NCBI GenBank assembly: GCA_964542475.1
Contig: CAZIUL010000006.1
Span: 62,001 to 126,000 of the forward strand
DNA: 64,000 bases
DNA from: CAZIUL01 sp964542475
GTDB lineage: Bacteria > Planctomycetota > B15-G4 > CAYZWU01
Direction of reading: 5' to 3'
A program made the position numbers and the translations under genes. Position 1 is the stretch's first letter. Each line of letters starts with the position of its first letter. Below the pieces are notes generated by a model, which was not told the DNA's origin, searched no databases, and was given only the letters and a program-made list of their open reading frames with translations. Of this stretch, positions 35,573 through 44,600 are shown piece after piece.

Positions 35573-37983
35573 TGCAGATGCTCAAACAGGATGCCGCCGT
35601 CTCTTTCATTAACCTCCTGGCGGATGGTGATATGAAAGTCGAGAGCTCGTTTGCCTTCCAGAACAGCCCAGAGGCATGGATTTTCTTCCTGTTGATCCTT
35701 CCCGCCGTGCTGTTTTTTTCGTTCTTCATGTACCGCATCGAATCGCCCGGCGTTCCCCGGAAGGTTAAAGCCGCACTGGCCCTGTTGAGATGCCTTTCGC
35801 TTCTGGTGATACTGTGCTGTCTCTTCAGGCCGGTCATGCTGATGCAGAAGGTGAGGGAGGTAAGGCCCGTGCTGCTGATGCTCCTTGACAACTCAGCGTC
35901 CATGCAGGAGCACGATCTTTACGCGGACGAGCCCGTTCGAGAAGCGCTTGCAAAGGCGGCCGGATTTTCAGCCCCTGACGGGTTGAGGGAGGTGAGCCGC
36001 AGCGAGCTGGCAAAGCGTGTCTTTACAGGCGGCCCCCTTGATGTGCTCGATGAGCGGTACGACATCCACTACTGCGCATTCAACGAAACCGTTTCGCCAT
36101 CAGGCGGGTTCGATGACCTGAGCTCCAAAGGCGACAGCACCCGGATGGGTGATGCGCTGGCCGATGTCGTGAAGGAGTACAGGGGGCGCCGGCTCGCGCA
36201 AATCGTCCTTGTGTCGGACGGGCGATCGAACCGCGGCCGTTCTCCATCTGACGGGGCTGCGCTGGCAGCATCGGAGCAGATCCCGGTCCACACCGTGGGC
36301 GTGGGTGATCCCACGGTTTCACGGAACATCGAGATCACGGGCGTTAACGCTCCGTCCGTGGTGCTCGTGGGCGATGAGGTCATATTCAAGGCCGATCTTT
36401 CATCCAGGGGTTTCGAGGGACGGCCTGTGCGGATTCTCCTGAAGAACAAGGAAGACGGATCGATCATGTCTTCGAAGGAGACCGAGCTGAAAGGCGGCGA
36501 GATCGAGCAGCAGGAGAGCCTGTACTGGAAGCCGGAGCGGGAGGGATCGTACCGGATCGAGGTCGAGGTGCCGGTGCAGGCGGAAGAACAGGACGGATCC
36601 GACAACAGGTTCACGGTCCTGCTTCGTGTTGAGTCGGCGCAAATTATGGTTTTGTATGTCGACGGCTATCCGCGCTGGGAGTACCGGTTCCTGAAGAACA
36701 TGCTCGTCAGGGTAAAGAACTTTGAGGCGCAGATTTTTCTTCAGTCAGCTGATCCCGATTTCATCCAGGAGTCATCCGACGGTGTGCCCGCACTCGAACG
36801 CGTGCCTGATGAGCTCGATCAGCTCATGAAGTACCATGTGATTGTGTTCGGTGATGTGGATCCGAACAAGCTGGGCGAGGACCGTGGAGAGTCGAGGCGA
36901 ATTCTTGAAAACATCAAGGAGTTCGTCAAGCGCGGCGGCGGTTTTCTGATGCAGGCGGGCGTGCTTCACAGCCCTGCCGCGTTCATCGACACGGCAATCG
37001 CTGATATTCTGCCTGTGATCCCAGGCAACTACGCGGAAGAGATGATGACAGCGGGGCGGATGGGGGATGATCAGTTCCGCTTGAAGCTGGAGAATCCGCT
37101 CAACCCGCCGCCGCTCATGCGTCTTATAAAGGACCCCGTGGAGAACAGGTCGCTCTGGGAGGATCCTGAACGCGGTCTCAGCGGTTTTTACTGGTACTCC
37201 CCACTTGAGAGGGCCAAGCCCGGGGCCGAGGTGTTCGCGCGTCACCCCACGAATGAGAACAGGCACGGCCGCCATGTGATCATCGCGACAACATACTACC
37301 CTTCCGGCCGCACCGCCTTTGTCGGAATCGATTCCACATGGCGCTGGCGTTTTCCCTACGGCGACCGCTATCACGACCTGTTCTGGCGCAAGATGGTCAG
37401 GTATCTCGCCCAGAACAAGCTCAGGCGGAAGGACTACCGGTTCGACCTGAACACGGACCAGTCCCGCTATGACATGAACGAGCGGGTACACATCAATGCA
37501 AGGATCCTTGACGTTAACTATGAGCCCTCAACGAAGCCGGTCCGGAAGATAAAGACCATGGATCCGAAATCAAGGATCGAGGAATGCGAGCTGAACCTCG
37601 TGGGGGATGGAGAATACGAAGGCGTCCTAATCGCGCAGAAACCGGGCACGCACCAGCTGTGGATCGAGGATGAAACCGGGGCCGATCCCGGGGAGGCGAG
37701 GCACGCGTTGACATCGTACACAGTCACGATTCCGAGACTGGAAGCTGAGAACCCGGTGCTGGACAGGGCGGTACTCGAAAAAGTCGCGCGCATAACCGGC
37801 GGCAAATACTACGGGCTCGAGCAAGCGGCAGGACTAACGCTAGAGCTCGACGACGAGATCGAGCTCCGCCCGCTCAGCGACCCCGAACGCCGGGACCTGT
37901 GGAGTTCCTGGTGGGTGCTTTTGTTGTTCACGGGGCTTTTCGCTGCCGAGTGGATCATCCGCAAACGCCGGAACCTGCTGTAG
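35572..37983 (+). CDS. Membrane protein with vWA and degenerate class I glutamine amidotransferase-like domain
   Basis: The 803-residue protein starts with two membrane segments (WIFFLLILPAVLFFSFFMY, ALLRCLSLLVILCCLFRPVM). A vWA domain with DNSASM near residue 105 comes next, followed by TVGVGDPTVSRNIEI and a GATase1-like region (VDGYPRWEYRFLKNMLV, IKEFVKRGGGFLMQAG) where the catalytic Cys is absent. A C-terminal membrane helix near 785-800 ends it. The start ATG overlaps the BatA-like stop (TGATG). It is likely a periplasmic sensor or scaffold that works with the BatA-like protein and MoxR. Confidence 0.85.
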   Translation: MQMLKQDAAVSFINLLADGDMKVESSFAFQNSPEAWIFFLLILPAVLFFSFFMYRIESPGVPRKVKAALALLRCLSLLVILCCLFRPVMLMQKVREVRPVLLMLLDNSASMQEHDLYADEPVREALAKAAGFSAPDGLREVSRSELAKRVFTGGPLDVLDERYDIHYCAFNETVSPSGGFDDLSSKGDSTRMGDALADVVKEYRGRRLAQIVLVSDGRSNRGRSPSDGAALAASEQIPVHTVGVGDPTVSRNIEITGVNAPSVVLVGDEVIFKADLSSRGFEGRPVRILLKNKEDGSIMSSKETELKGGEIEQQESLYWKPEREGSYRIEVEVPVQAEEQDGSDNRFTVLLRVESAQIMVLYVDGYPRWEYRFLKNMLVRVKNFEAQIFLQSADPDFIQESSDGVPALERVPDELDQLMKYHVIVFGDVDPNKLGEDRGESRRILENIKEFVKRGGGFLMQAGVLHSPAAFIDTAIADILPVIPGNYAEEMMTAGRMGDDQFRLKLENPLNPPPLMRLIKDPVENRSLWEDPERGLSGFYWYSPLERAKPGAEVFARHPTNENRHGRHVIIATTYYPSGRTAFVGIDSTWRWRFPYGDRYHDLFWRKMVRYLAQNKLRRKDYRFDLNTDQSRYDMNERVHINARILDVNYEPSTKPVRKIKTMDPKSRIEECELNLVGDGEYEGVLIAQKPGTHQLWIEDETGADPGEARHALTSYTVTIPRLEAENPVLDRAVLEKVARITGGKYYGLEQAAGLTLELDDEIELRPLSDPERRDLWSSWWVLLLFTGLFAAEWIIRKRRNLL

Positions 37984-37984
37984 G

Positions 37985-38002
37985 GGCGAAAAATTTTTCG
38001 CC
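37985..38002. terminator. Perfect palindrome after the vWA gene
   Basis: GGCGAAAAATTTTTCGCC is a perfect 18-bp palindrome two bases after the vWA stop codon. It could be a terminator or a degenerate copy of a short intergenic repeat. Confidence 0.4.
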
Positions 38003-38054
38003 TTCAAACCCGTGCAAGATTCGGGTGACAACACGTTTCATTGGAGAAACCTCG

Positions 38055-39236
38055 ATGCAGCCCAGTGCGCGGTTTTCATCCGATAAGAAAACAAAGCCGT
38101 CCGCGACAGGGGGCCGCACCATATCATTGCCAAAGAAGCTGCTCTTCACTGTGTTTATCATGGTGGTGGCCGTTTTGCTGGTAGAGCTCGCCTTTCGTCT
38201 TTTCTGGGAGCGCCCTCCCAAGTTCTTGGGTGAGCAGCTCAGGCGAACCGATCTTTTTCTTCGCGACGAAACGCTGGGCTGGAGGTTAAATCCAGGATTC
38301 ATGGTGGAACATCGGCTGTATGGGGGCCAATGCACAATCATCCGTACGAACTCCCGGGGATTCCGTGACAAGGAACACGAATCCCTGCCTGCCCAAGGCA
38401 TCCCCCGTGTCCTCGTGATCGGAGATTCCTTCGCCTTTGGATACGGTGTAAACAACGGGGAGATCTTTACCGCTCACCTCCAGGCTCTCCTGCCAAAAAC
38501 CGAGATCATCAACATGAGCGTGACCGCCTACAACATATGGCAGGAGCACCTGCTGCTCAAGGAGGAGGGGCTTGCCTTGAAACCCGACCTCGTACTGGTC
38601 GCTTTTTGCCAGAACGATGTCATGAAACCAGGTGTGCCCGTCCTGGATTTCGGTCGATCCTCGACAGACACCAGCCCAGAGAAAACCTGGAAAAATTATT
38701 TGGCTGAAAACTCGTACTTTGCTGATTTCATCCGGAACGCTATCGCCGGAAACAAGCCCTTGACCCACCTGCTCATCCGGCTGGGAATCAAGGATTCTCT
38801 GTCCGGATTCGAATCTCTCGACACTAATCTCAGGACCGCGTTGATCGACTATCCCCCCGCCTTGACCCGGTATTGGGAAGAGTCCATGGCAGAACTCGTG
38901 AGCATCCATGAAACATGCCTGGCCGCTTCCGCCGGCCTGCTGGTCGCGGCCATACCACCCCGTCAGTTCGTGGATCACAACGCCTTTATTGAGACCTTGA
39001 ACTACGTTGATTATGAGAGTAGTGATTTTGACCTCGACAAGCCGGTAAAAGCACTCGAAGCATTCCTGAAACAGGCGGGAATTGACTTTGTAAATCCCTG
39101 CCCTGTTTTTAAACGATCAGCCGTGCCCCTCTACGTCGAGTACGACATGCATTTCAACCCCGAAGGGCACAAGCTGTTCGCCGAGGCCATAGCCGCTTCT
39201 GTCCTGGAAAGCCTGAAAAAACGGGCCGGGAAATGA
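38055..39236 (+). CDS. Membrane-anchored SGNH/GDSL hydrolase
   Basis: The 393-residue protein has an N-terminal membrane anchor (LLFTVFIMVVAVLLVEL), GDSF near residue 123 (VLVIGDSFAFGYGV) as nucleophile block, and the C-terminal DMHFNPEGHKLFAEAI with catalytic Asp and His. Such enzymes are periplasmic esterases that modify glycans or lipids, for example O-acetyl groups. GGAG is eight bases before the ATG at 38055. It sits inside the MoxR/vWA block without an obvious link to it. Confidence 0.85.
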   Translation: MQPSARFSSDKKTKPSATGGRTISLPKKLLFTVFIMVVAVLLVELAFRLFWERPPKFLGEQLRRTDLFLRDETLGWRLNPGFMVEHRLYGGQCTIIRTNSRGFRDKEHESLPAQGIPRVLVIGDSFAFGYGVNNGEIFTAHLQALLPKTEIINMSVTAYNIWQEHLLLKEEGLALKPDLVLVAFCQNDVMKPGVPVLDFGRSSTDTSPEKTWKNYLAENSYFADFIRNAIAGNKPLTHLLIRLGIKDSLSGFESLDTNLRTALIDYPPALTRYWEESMAELVSIHETCLAASAGLLVAAIPPRQFVDHNAFIETLNYVDYESSDFDLDKPVKALEAFLKQAGIDFVNPCPVFKRSAVPLYVEYDMHFNPEGHKLFAEAIAASVLESLKKRAGK

Positions 39237-39384
39237 GCAAGACACCCCCTTACCCTCATTGTCTTGATGACGAGCGTTTATCTTATTGACCCGAAGCCCC
39301 TTATACCTTAGAATAGAACCCCTTAAAAAGCCCTTGTTTTGCACCCGTTCCCGGTTCTGCTCCAATCCTTTAAGGATCTTTTCA

Positions 39385-41535
39385 ATGAAACCGATCAGAT
39401 TCAAACATACTCCTGTTTTTGTTGCGGCCGTACTTTTCCTTTCCGCGGTTTTCGCGTTCCCAGCCTTTGGAAGCGATGGCTGGATCGCTTTCAGCGGTTC
39501 CGGAGATGAACGCTCTCCATCTGTCCTGGTGGAACGGACCGATCATTCCTCCCTGGTTCTCGATCTGAAGATCGCTGGTGTGAGCCATGCTTCTCGAAAA
39601 ACAGCCAAAGGCCCTTTCGCTTCTTTGACTCTCAGCGGCTACGGCTACACAACCAAGGTCGGCCATCCGTGTCTGCCGGTCATCCGCGAGTTCCTGGAGA
39701 TCCCGTACGGTGCAGATGTTTCCGTCCGCCTGCTCGATTCCGTGTACCGGGAATACAGCCTTTTGGACCTCGGAGTAGAGGATAAACTCATTCCGGCCCA
39801 GGCACCGGTTCCAAAAATCCGTGGCGCGCTCGAATCTGCGCCTTTTGTGTTCGACAAGGAGCTCTATTCCTCTGATGAGTACTGTCTCGAACACGAGCTT
39901 CTTTTCAGGGATCAGGGCTTCGTCAGGGGGTTCCGCGCCGGCTTTCTCGAGATATTCCCGGTGAACTACAACCCCGCTGCAAGCAGCATCAAGGTGCTGA
40001 CCAGCGCGCGCGTGGAAATACTGTTCCGCGGCTCCGATCCGGCGCTCACCGAAAAAATGATGAGCCGTTATTCAACGCCCGCGTTTGACCGGCTTGCATC
40101 CGGCATCTTCCTGAACCATGTCTCGTCCGGTCAGGGAACTCTCGGCGCAGGCGCCTGCGGCACCCGCTCCACAGGGTATCTCATAATCGCCCACCAAACC
40201 TTCGTGAACAACGCTGACCTGCAGGAGTTTGTCGATCACAAAAGCGCGCTCGGCTTTGATGTGACCCTCGTTGATTCCGGCACTGCCGGGGGATCCAAGG
40301 ATAATATCCGCAGCTATATACAGGACGCGGTCAGGAACTGGCCCGTGCCGCCGGAGTACGTTCTTCTCGTGGGGGACACGCAGCACATCGACTGCTTCAC
40401 AGGTATCGGTGGGAGCAGCGCTGCCACGGATCTCAACTTCGCCATGGTGAGCCCGTTCGATTATTTCCCGGATGTTTTCATCGGCAGGTTTTCCGTTACC
40501 AGCAACACGCACCTCAGCAACCTGGTCCAGAAGATACTGGTCATGGAGAGCACGAGCCACAAGAGCGCTGTATTCATGGCATCCGAGGACAACTACTGGA
40601 TTTCCGAGGGAACGCACAACTACGTGATCAACAACTTTTTGAACGGGAACGGGTGGAGCAGCGACAAGCTTTACTGCCACACCTATAACGCCCAGACCTG
40701 GCAGGTCAGAAACTCGTTCAACAGCGGCAGGTCCCTCGGCATTTACTCGGGGCACGGCAGCACAACCTACTGGGCGGACGGGCCGCATTTTGACAAGGGT
40801 GACGTGCAGGGCTTGACCAACTCGATCTATCCGGTGGTCATGAGTTTTGCGTGCTACACGGGTGACTACGACTATTCGGAGTGCTTCGCGGAAACCTGGA
40901 CCAGGGAACAGCGCGGCGCAGCCCTGTTCTGGGGTTCATCAGTGACTTCGTACTGGGACGAGGACGATGTTCTGGAGAAAAAAGTAGTGGAGGGCTGGTA
41001 CGGCAACGGGCTGGAGCGGTTCGGCGAAATGGGAGATTACGGCAAGTACGAGCTGTACCAGTACCTCGGAGGCAGCAGCACGGCCCGGCGTTACTACGAG
41101 ATGTACAACGTGCTCGGTGATCCGTCCATGAAAGTGCTCGGCGAGGTTCTTGGCGGATCGTTTACGAACTTCGGAACGGGCATCCCTTCACCGACATACG
41201 GCCAGCCGACCATCACGGGCAAGGGAGACCTCACACCCGGGGGGCTGGGAATCGAGCTTACCATGGCTTCGGTACGGCCCTCGGCCAACGGACTTTTCTT
41301 TTACGGCGACACAAACTCCGGCGGCGTTCCGTGCATGGGCGGCTATCTGTACCCTTTCCCTTTTCTTGGGATGGTTTCCATAGCTGTGGGCGCGGACGGG
41401 ACACTGGATGTTCAATGCGAGATACCTTCCGGTTATCCGCATGATGTGCATCTTTTCCTTCAGACCTTTTTTGAGGATGACACGGGGCCGGCCGGCGTCA
41501 CGTCCACTGACTGCCTGGACATGTGGATCTATTGA
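39385..41535 (+). CDS. Secreted gingipain-like cysteine protease (peptidase C25 family)
   Basis: The 717-residue protein has a signal peptide (about 1-27) and a propeptide-like N-terminus. The C25 catalytic domain follows: GYLIIAHQTFVNN, YVLLVGDTQHIDCF, then His457 in SGHGSTTYWADG and Cys490 in SFACYTGDYDY. These match the gingipain His/Cys dyad. Downstream come EVLGGSFTNFGTG and a C-terminal beta region with DVQCEIPSGYP, possibly a substrate or surface-binding domain. AAGGA precedes the ATG at 39385. It may process exported proteins of the cluster. No type IX sorting tail is clear. Confidence 0.88.
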   Translation: MKPIRFKHTPVFVAAVLFLSAVFAFPAFGSDGWIAFSGSGDERSPSVLVERTDHSSLVLDLKIAGVSHASRKTAKGPFASLTLSGYGYTTKVGHPCLPVIREFLEIPYGADVSVRLLDSVYREYSLLDLGVEDKLIPAQAPVPKIRGALESAPFVFDKELYSSDEYCLEHELLFRDQGFVRGFRAGFLEIFPVNYNPAASSIKVLTSARVEILFRGSDPALTEKMMSRYSTPAFDRLASGIFLNHVSSGQGTLGAGACGTRSTGYLIIAHQTFVNNADLQEFVDHKSALGFDVTLVDSGTAGGSKDNIRSYIQDAVRNWPVPPEYVLLVGDTQHIDCFTGIGGSSAATDLNFAMVSPFDYFPDVFIGRFSVTSNTHLSNLVQKILVMESTSHKSAVFMASEDNYWISEGTHNYVINNFLNGNGWSSDKLYCHTYNAQTWQVRNSFNSGRSLGIYSGHGSTTYWADGPHFDKGDVQGLTNSIYPVVMSFACYTGDYDYSECFAETWTREQRGAALFWGSSVTSYWDEDDVLEKKVVEGWYGNGLERFGEMGDYGKYELYQYLGGSSTARRYYEMYNVLGDPSMKVLGEVLGGSFTNFGTGIPSPTYGQPTITGKGDLTPGGLGIELTMASVRPSANGLFFYGDTNSGGVPCMGGYLYPFPFLGMVSIAVGADGTLDVQCEIPSGYPHDVHLFLQTFFEDDTGPAGVTSTDCLDMWIY

Positions 41536-41566
41536 CATAGTTTTTTTACCGGCGGATTTGAAAGCG

Positions 41567-41596
41567 GGTCCCGGCGGATTTGCCGGGACCTTTTTT
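41567..41596 (+). terminator. Strong intrinsic terminator after the C25 protease gene
   Basis: GGTCCCGGC (41567-41575), loop GGATTT, GCCGGGACC (41582-41590) and a run of six T make a textbook rho-independent terminator. It separates the C25 gene from the following TPR/PQQ gene and implies that a new transcript starts there. Confidence 0.9.
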
Positions 41597-41680
41597 CGAT
41601 GGATATTTGCGTTTCCCCCGGCTTCAGCGTATTCATGATGTAGCGTTTGAAAATTCGACTTCTTCTGGAGCATTCTTTTC

Positions 41681-44600
41681 ATGGCCATGTATCGAGCGGT
41701 GCCGCCTGTTTTTCTGATCGTGTCTTCGGCAGCGCTGTCACTCCTTTTCTTTTCTCAGGCTGTTGCTCAGACAGACTCATACCAGGGGTGGGATGCGATA
41801 CTGGACGAATCGTATGTTGAGAATCCTGACAGGCAGGCTTTGAAAGGGTTCAGGATTTCCGAGTCATGGAAAGCGAAGCTCGCTATAGACAAAGCGAAGC
41901 TTGCCATCGAGGCCGGGGATTTCTCCAGGGCTGTCATCGTTCTGCAGGATGTGATCGAAAACCACCAGGCGGACGTGTTCCAGGCCGGGCTCGACTACCT
42001 TCCGGGATCCAAGAGCTGTGCCAGGTTTGTCGGTGCTGCAGAGCTGGCCCACTACCTTCTCGCGGCTTTGCCCGAAGAGGGAAGGCAGGAGTACGATTCC
42101 TTTGTCAGCAAGAAGGCGGCGGGGCTTCTGGATGAAGCTGTTGCCAAAGAGGACATCGTATCCCTGAAACGGATCGGGGAGAGCTTTTCCGCCTCCATCA
42201 CGGGCAGGCGCGCTTTGCGTTTTCTTGCCGAGTATCATCTTGAGCGCGGCGAGGCGGAGCTTGCCTCGATATACCTGAAGAAGGTCCTGCTCTTTCTTTC
42301 TGACGATGGACAGCAGCAGGACCTGTTGCGCCGCCTGGTACAGTCGCTCCTTCAACTCGGGCGCAGGGATGAGGCCGCCCTTTTCATCGATGCCATGGGA
42401 AAGGGCGCGCCGCCGGATCAGCCCTTCGACCGCGTCAGCCTCGATCTGCAGCGAGGGCTTGCATCGCTTGCCCCGGATGGCGCTGACAGCGGCTGGTCCA
42501 CTTGCGGCGGCGGGAACAACCGTTCGAAAACCATGTCGCTTTTGATGGATGCCGCCGAGTTCACGCCTCAGTGGAGCGGCTCGTTTATTTGTGATGTCAT
42601 GGCTTCGAACAATCCGTTCGAGGATTTCAACAGGTCGTCCGGAACGGTCCCTTTCAAGCTCATGAGAAAGGGTGATGTTCTCGTTTTCAACGGTTCGGTG
42701 TCCGCCACCGCTCTCAACATCTACACGGGCGAGGTTCTCTGGCGCTTCGATGGACCGCTGGATGCGGACGATGACCTTGATGCGTACTACAACAATCCTT
42801 ACTATGTTCTGGAGGATTACCTCTCTTATTACGGTGTGAACTCGTCCACAACCATCTCTCCCCACATCATCGCCGGCGGAACCGTGGCTGGTGACAGGGT
42901 TCTTGTAAATCTTCAGGCGCGGCGCAGGAGGATGGAAACAAAGATGCTGTCCCGCAGGGTGATCAACAGGGCCATCCCGCGCAGGGGTCTGTTCGCCATA
43001 AACATGACCGACGGAAGCCTGGATTGGGCCCAGGGAGATCCGGTTCTGTCCGAGGACGATTTTCTCGGACGCGTGAGCATTCCATCACCTCCGGTCGTGA
43101 TCAACGATCTGGTTATCTGCAACGCCTACCTCAGGGAAGGGGGCATAAACGCGTTTGTTCTGTACTTCGACCTGGAATCGGGCCGGATGATCAGGAAGGT
43201 GCCCGTGGGGATCGGTCAGCAGGAGCTGACCATGTTCAACATGGAGTACAAGGAGTTTTCCGCGATCCCGCTTACAGAGGTCGAGGGCACCTTGATCTGC
43301 TGCTCCAACCTCGGTTTCGTGTGCGCTTTGGATGCTCTGTCAGGCAGGATCCGCTGGATCACCGAGTACGAAACCATCCCTTTGCCGAAGGTGCACAGCT
43401 TCAACACTCTTCCTCAGCCGCGGCGGGTCAACTGGGAGAACAATCCTCCGCAGGTGTGCGGCGATGCGGTCGTTGTGACGCCTTTGGATTCGGACAAGAT
43501 CATCGCCTTCAACTGGCGTACCGGAGCGAGCATCTGGAAGAAAACCTGCTCCAGCCTGGGAGTGGACATGTACCGCAGCCTGCTCGGGGTTCACGAGGGG
43601 AAGTTCATACTTACAGGACCGAACGGAGCCACAGCCCTTGATGCGGAACAGGGCGCTCGCAAGTGGCGCGTCACGCTTCCCGCGGAAACGGAGGCCCGCG
43701 GCCGCGGCGCCTTGACTGGTGACAGCCTTTATCTCCAGGCGGGAAACGATCTCTTCGTGTACGATCTTGAAAGCGGCAAGGCGTTGAAAAGGGTTGATCT
43801 GAACAGCGTGCATAAAGGATGCGGCCTGTTTCTTTTCGGAGAAGTCATTGCGCTGGCGGGGGCCGGATCGCTGGAAGTGATGTTCGATGCCGGGAGCATG
43901 CTGGCTCGTGCGGAATCGCGCCTGGATGAGGGGGGCAATGTTTTCGACGACCTTGTCTTCATAGGCGACATGTCCCGGCTGGACGGGAGGCACGAGAAGG
44001 CTGTCACTTCCTATGAGGCGGCCATCGAGAAAGCCTCGGTCGCGGACGTAAATGTCAGGCCCAGTACCCTGGAGAGGGTGCAAAACAGCCTGTTCGATGC
44101 TTATGTCGCTCTTGGGCGGAAAAGATGGGGGCTCGGACTGACATCGAAGGCCGAGGCTGATTTCAGATCCGCTCTCGATATCGCGTCAAGCCCGGAGCAG
44201 TATGTAAGCGCGGCATTGACATGGATCGATCTGCTCGGATCAGGCAGGGTCAACGCGCGCGGTATCGAATCTGTTCTTGACGGATTGATGACAAGGCATG
44301 CCAGGCATCGCTACCCGTTTCATGGAAGGGAGGGGCTCGAAGAGGCCTTGGTGGGCCTTTACGTGTCTCTGGTAAGGTGCCGCCTTGCAAGGGAACGCGC
44401 GGACCCAACAGAGGAGATTGCGCATCTTCAATCGGTTTTGGAGGATTATCCTGATGACGGGATCGAGGCTGTCAGAGCCGGGGAGTTCGCCTTCAGCCGC
44501 ATCCGGGAGCTGATCGAAGAGAACGGGCGGGAGATATTTGCCGGGTACGACAGCCGGGCAAGGAGCATGTTCGAAAAAGCCCTGACAAACGGGTCGATAA

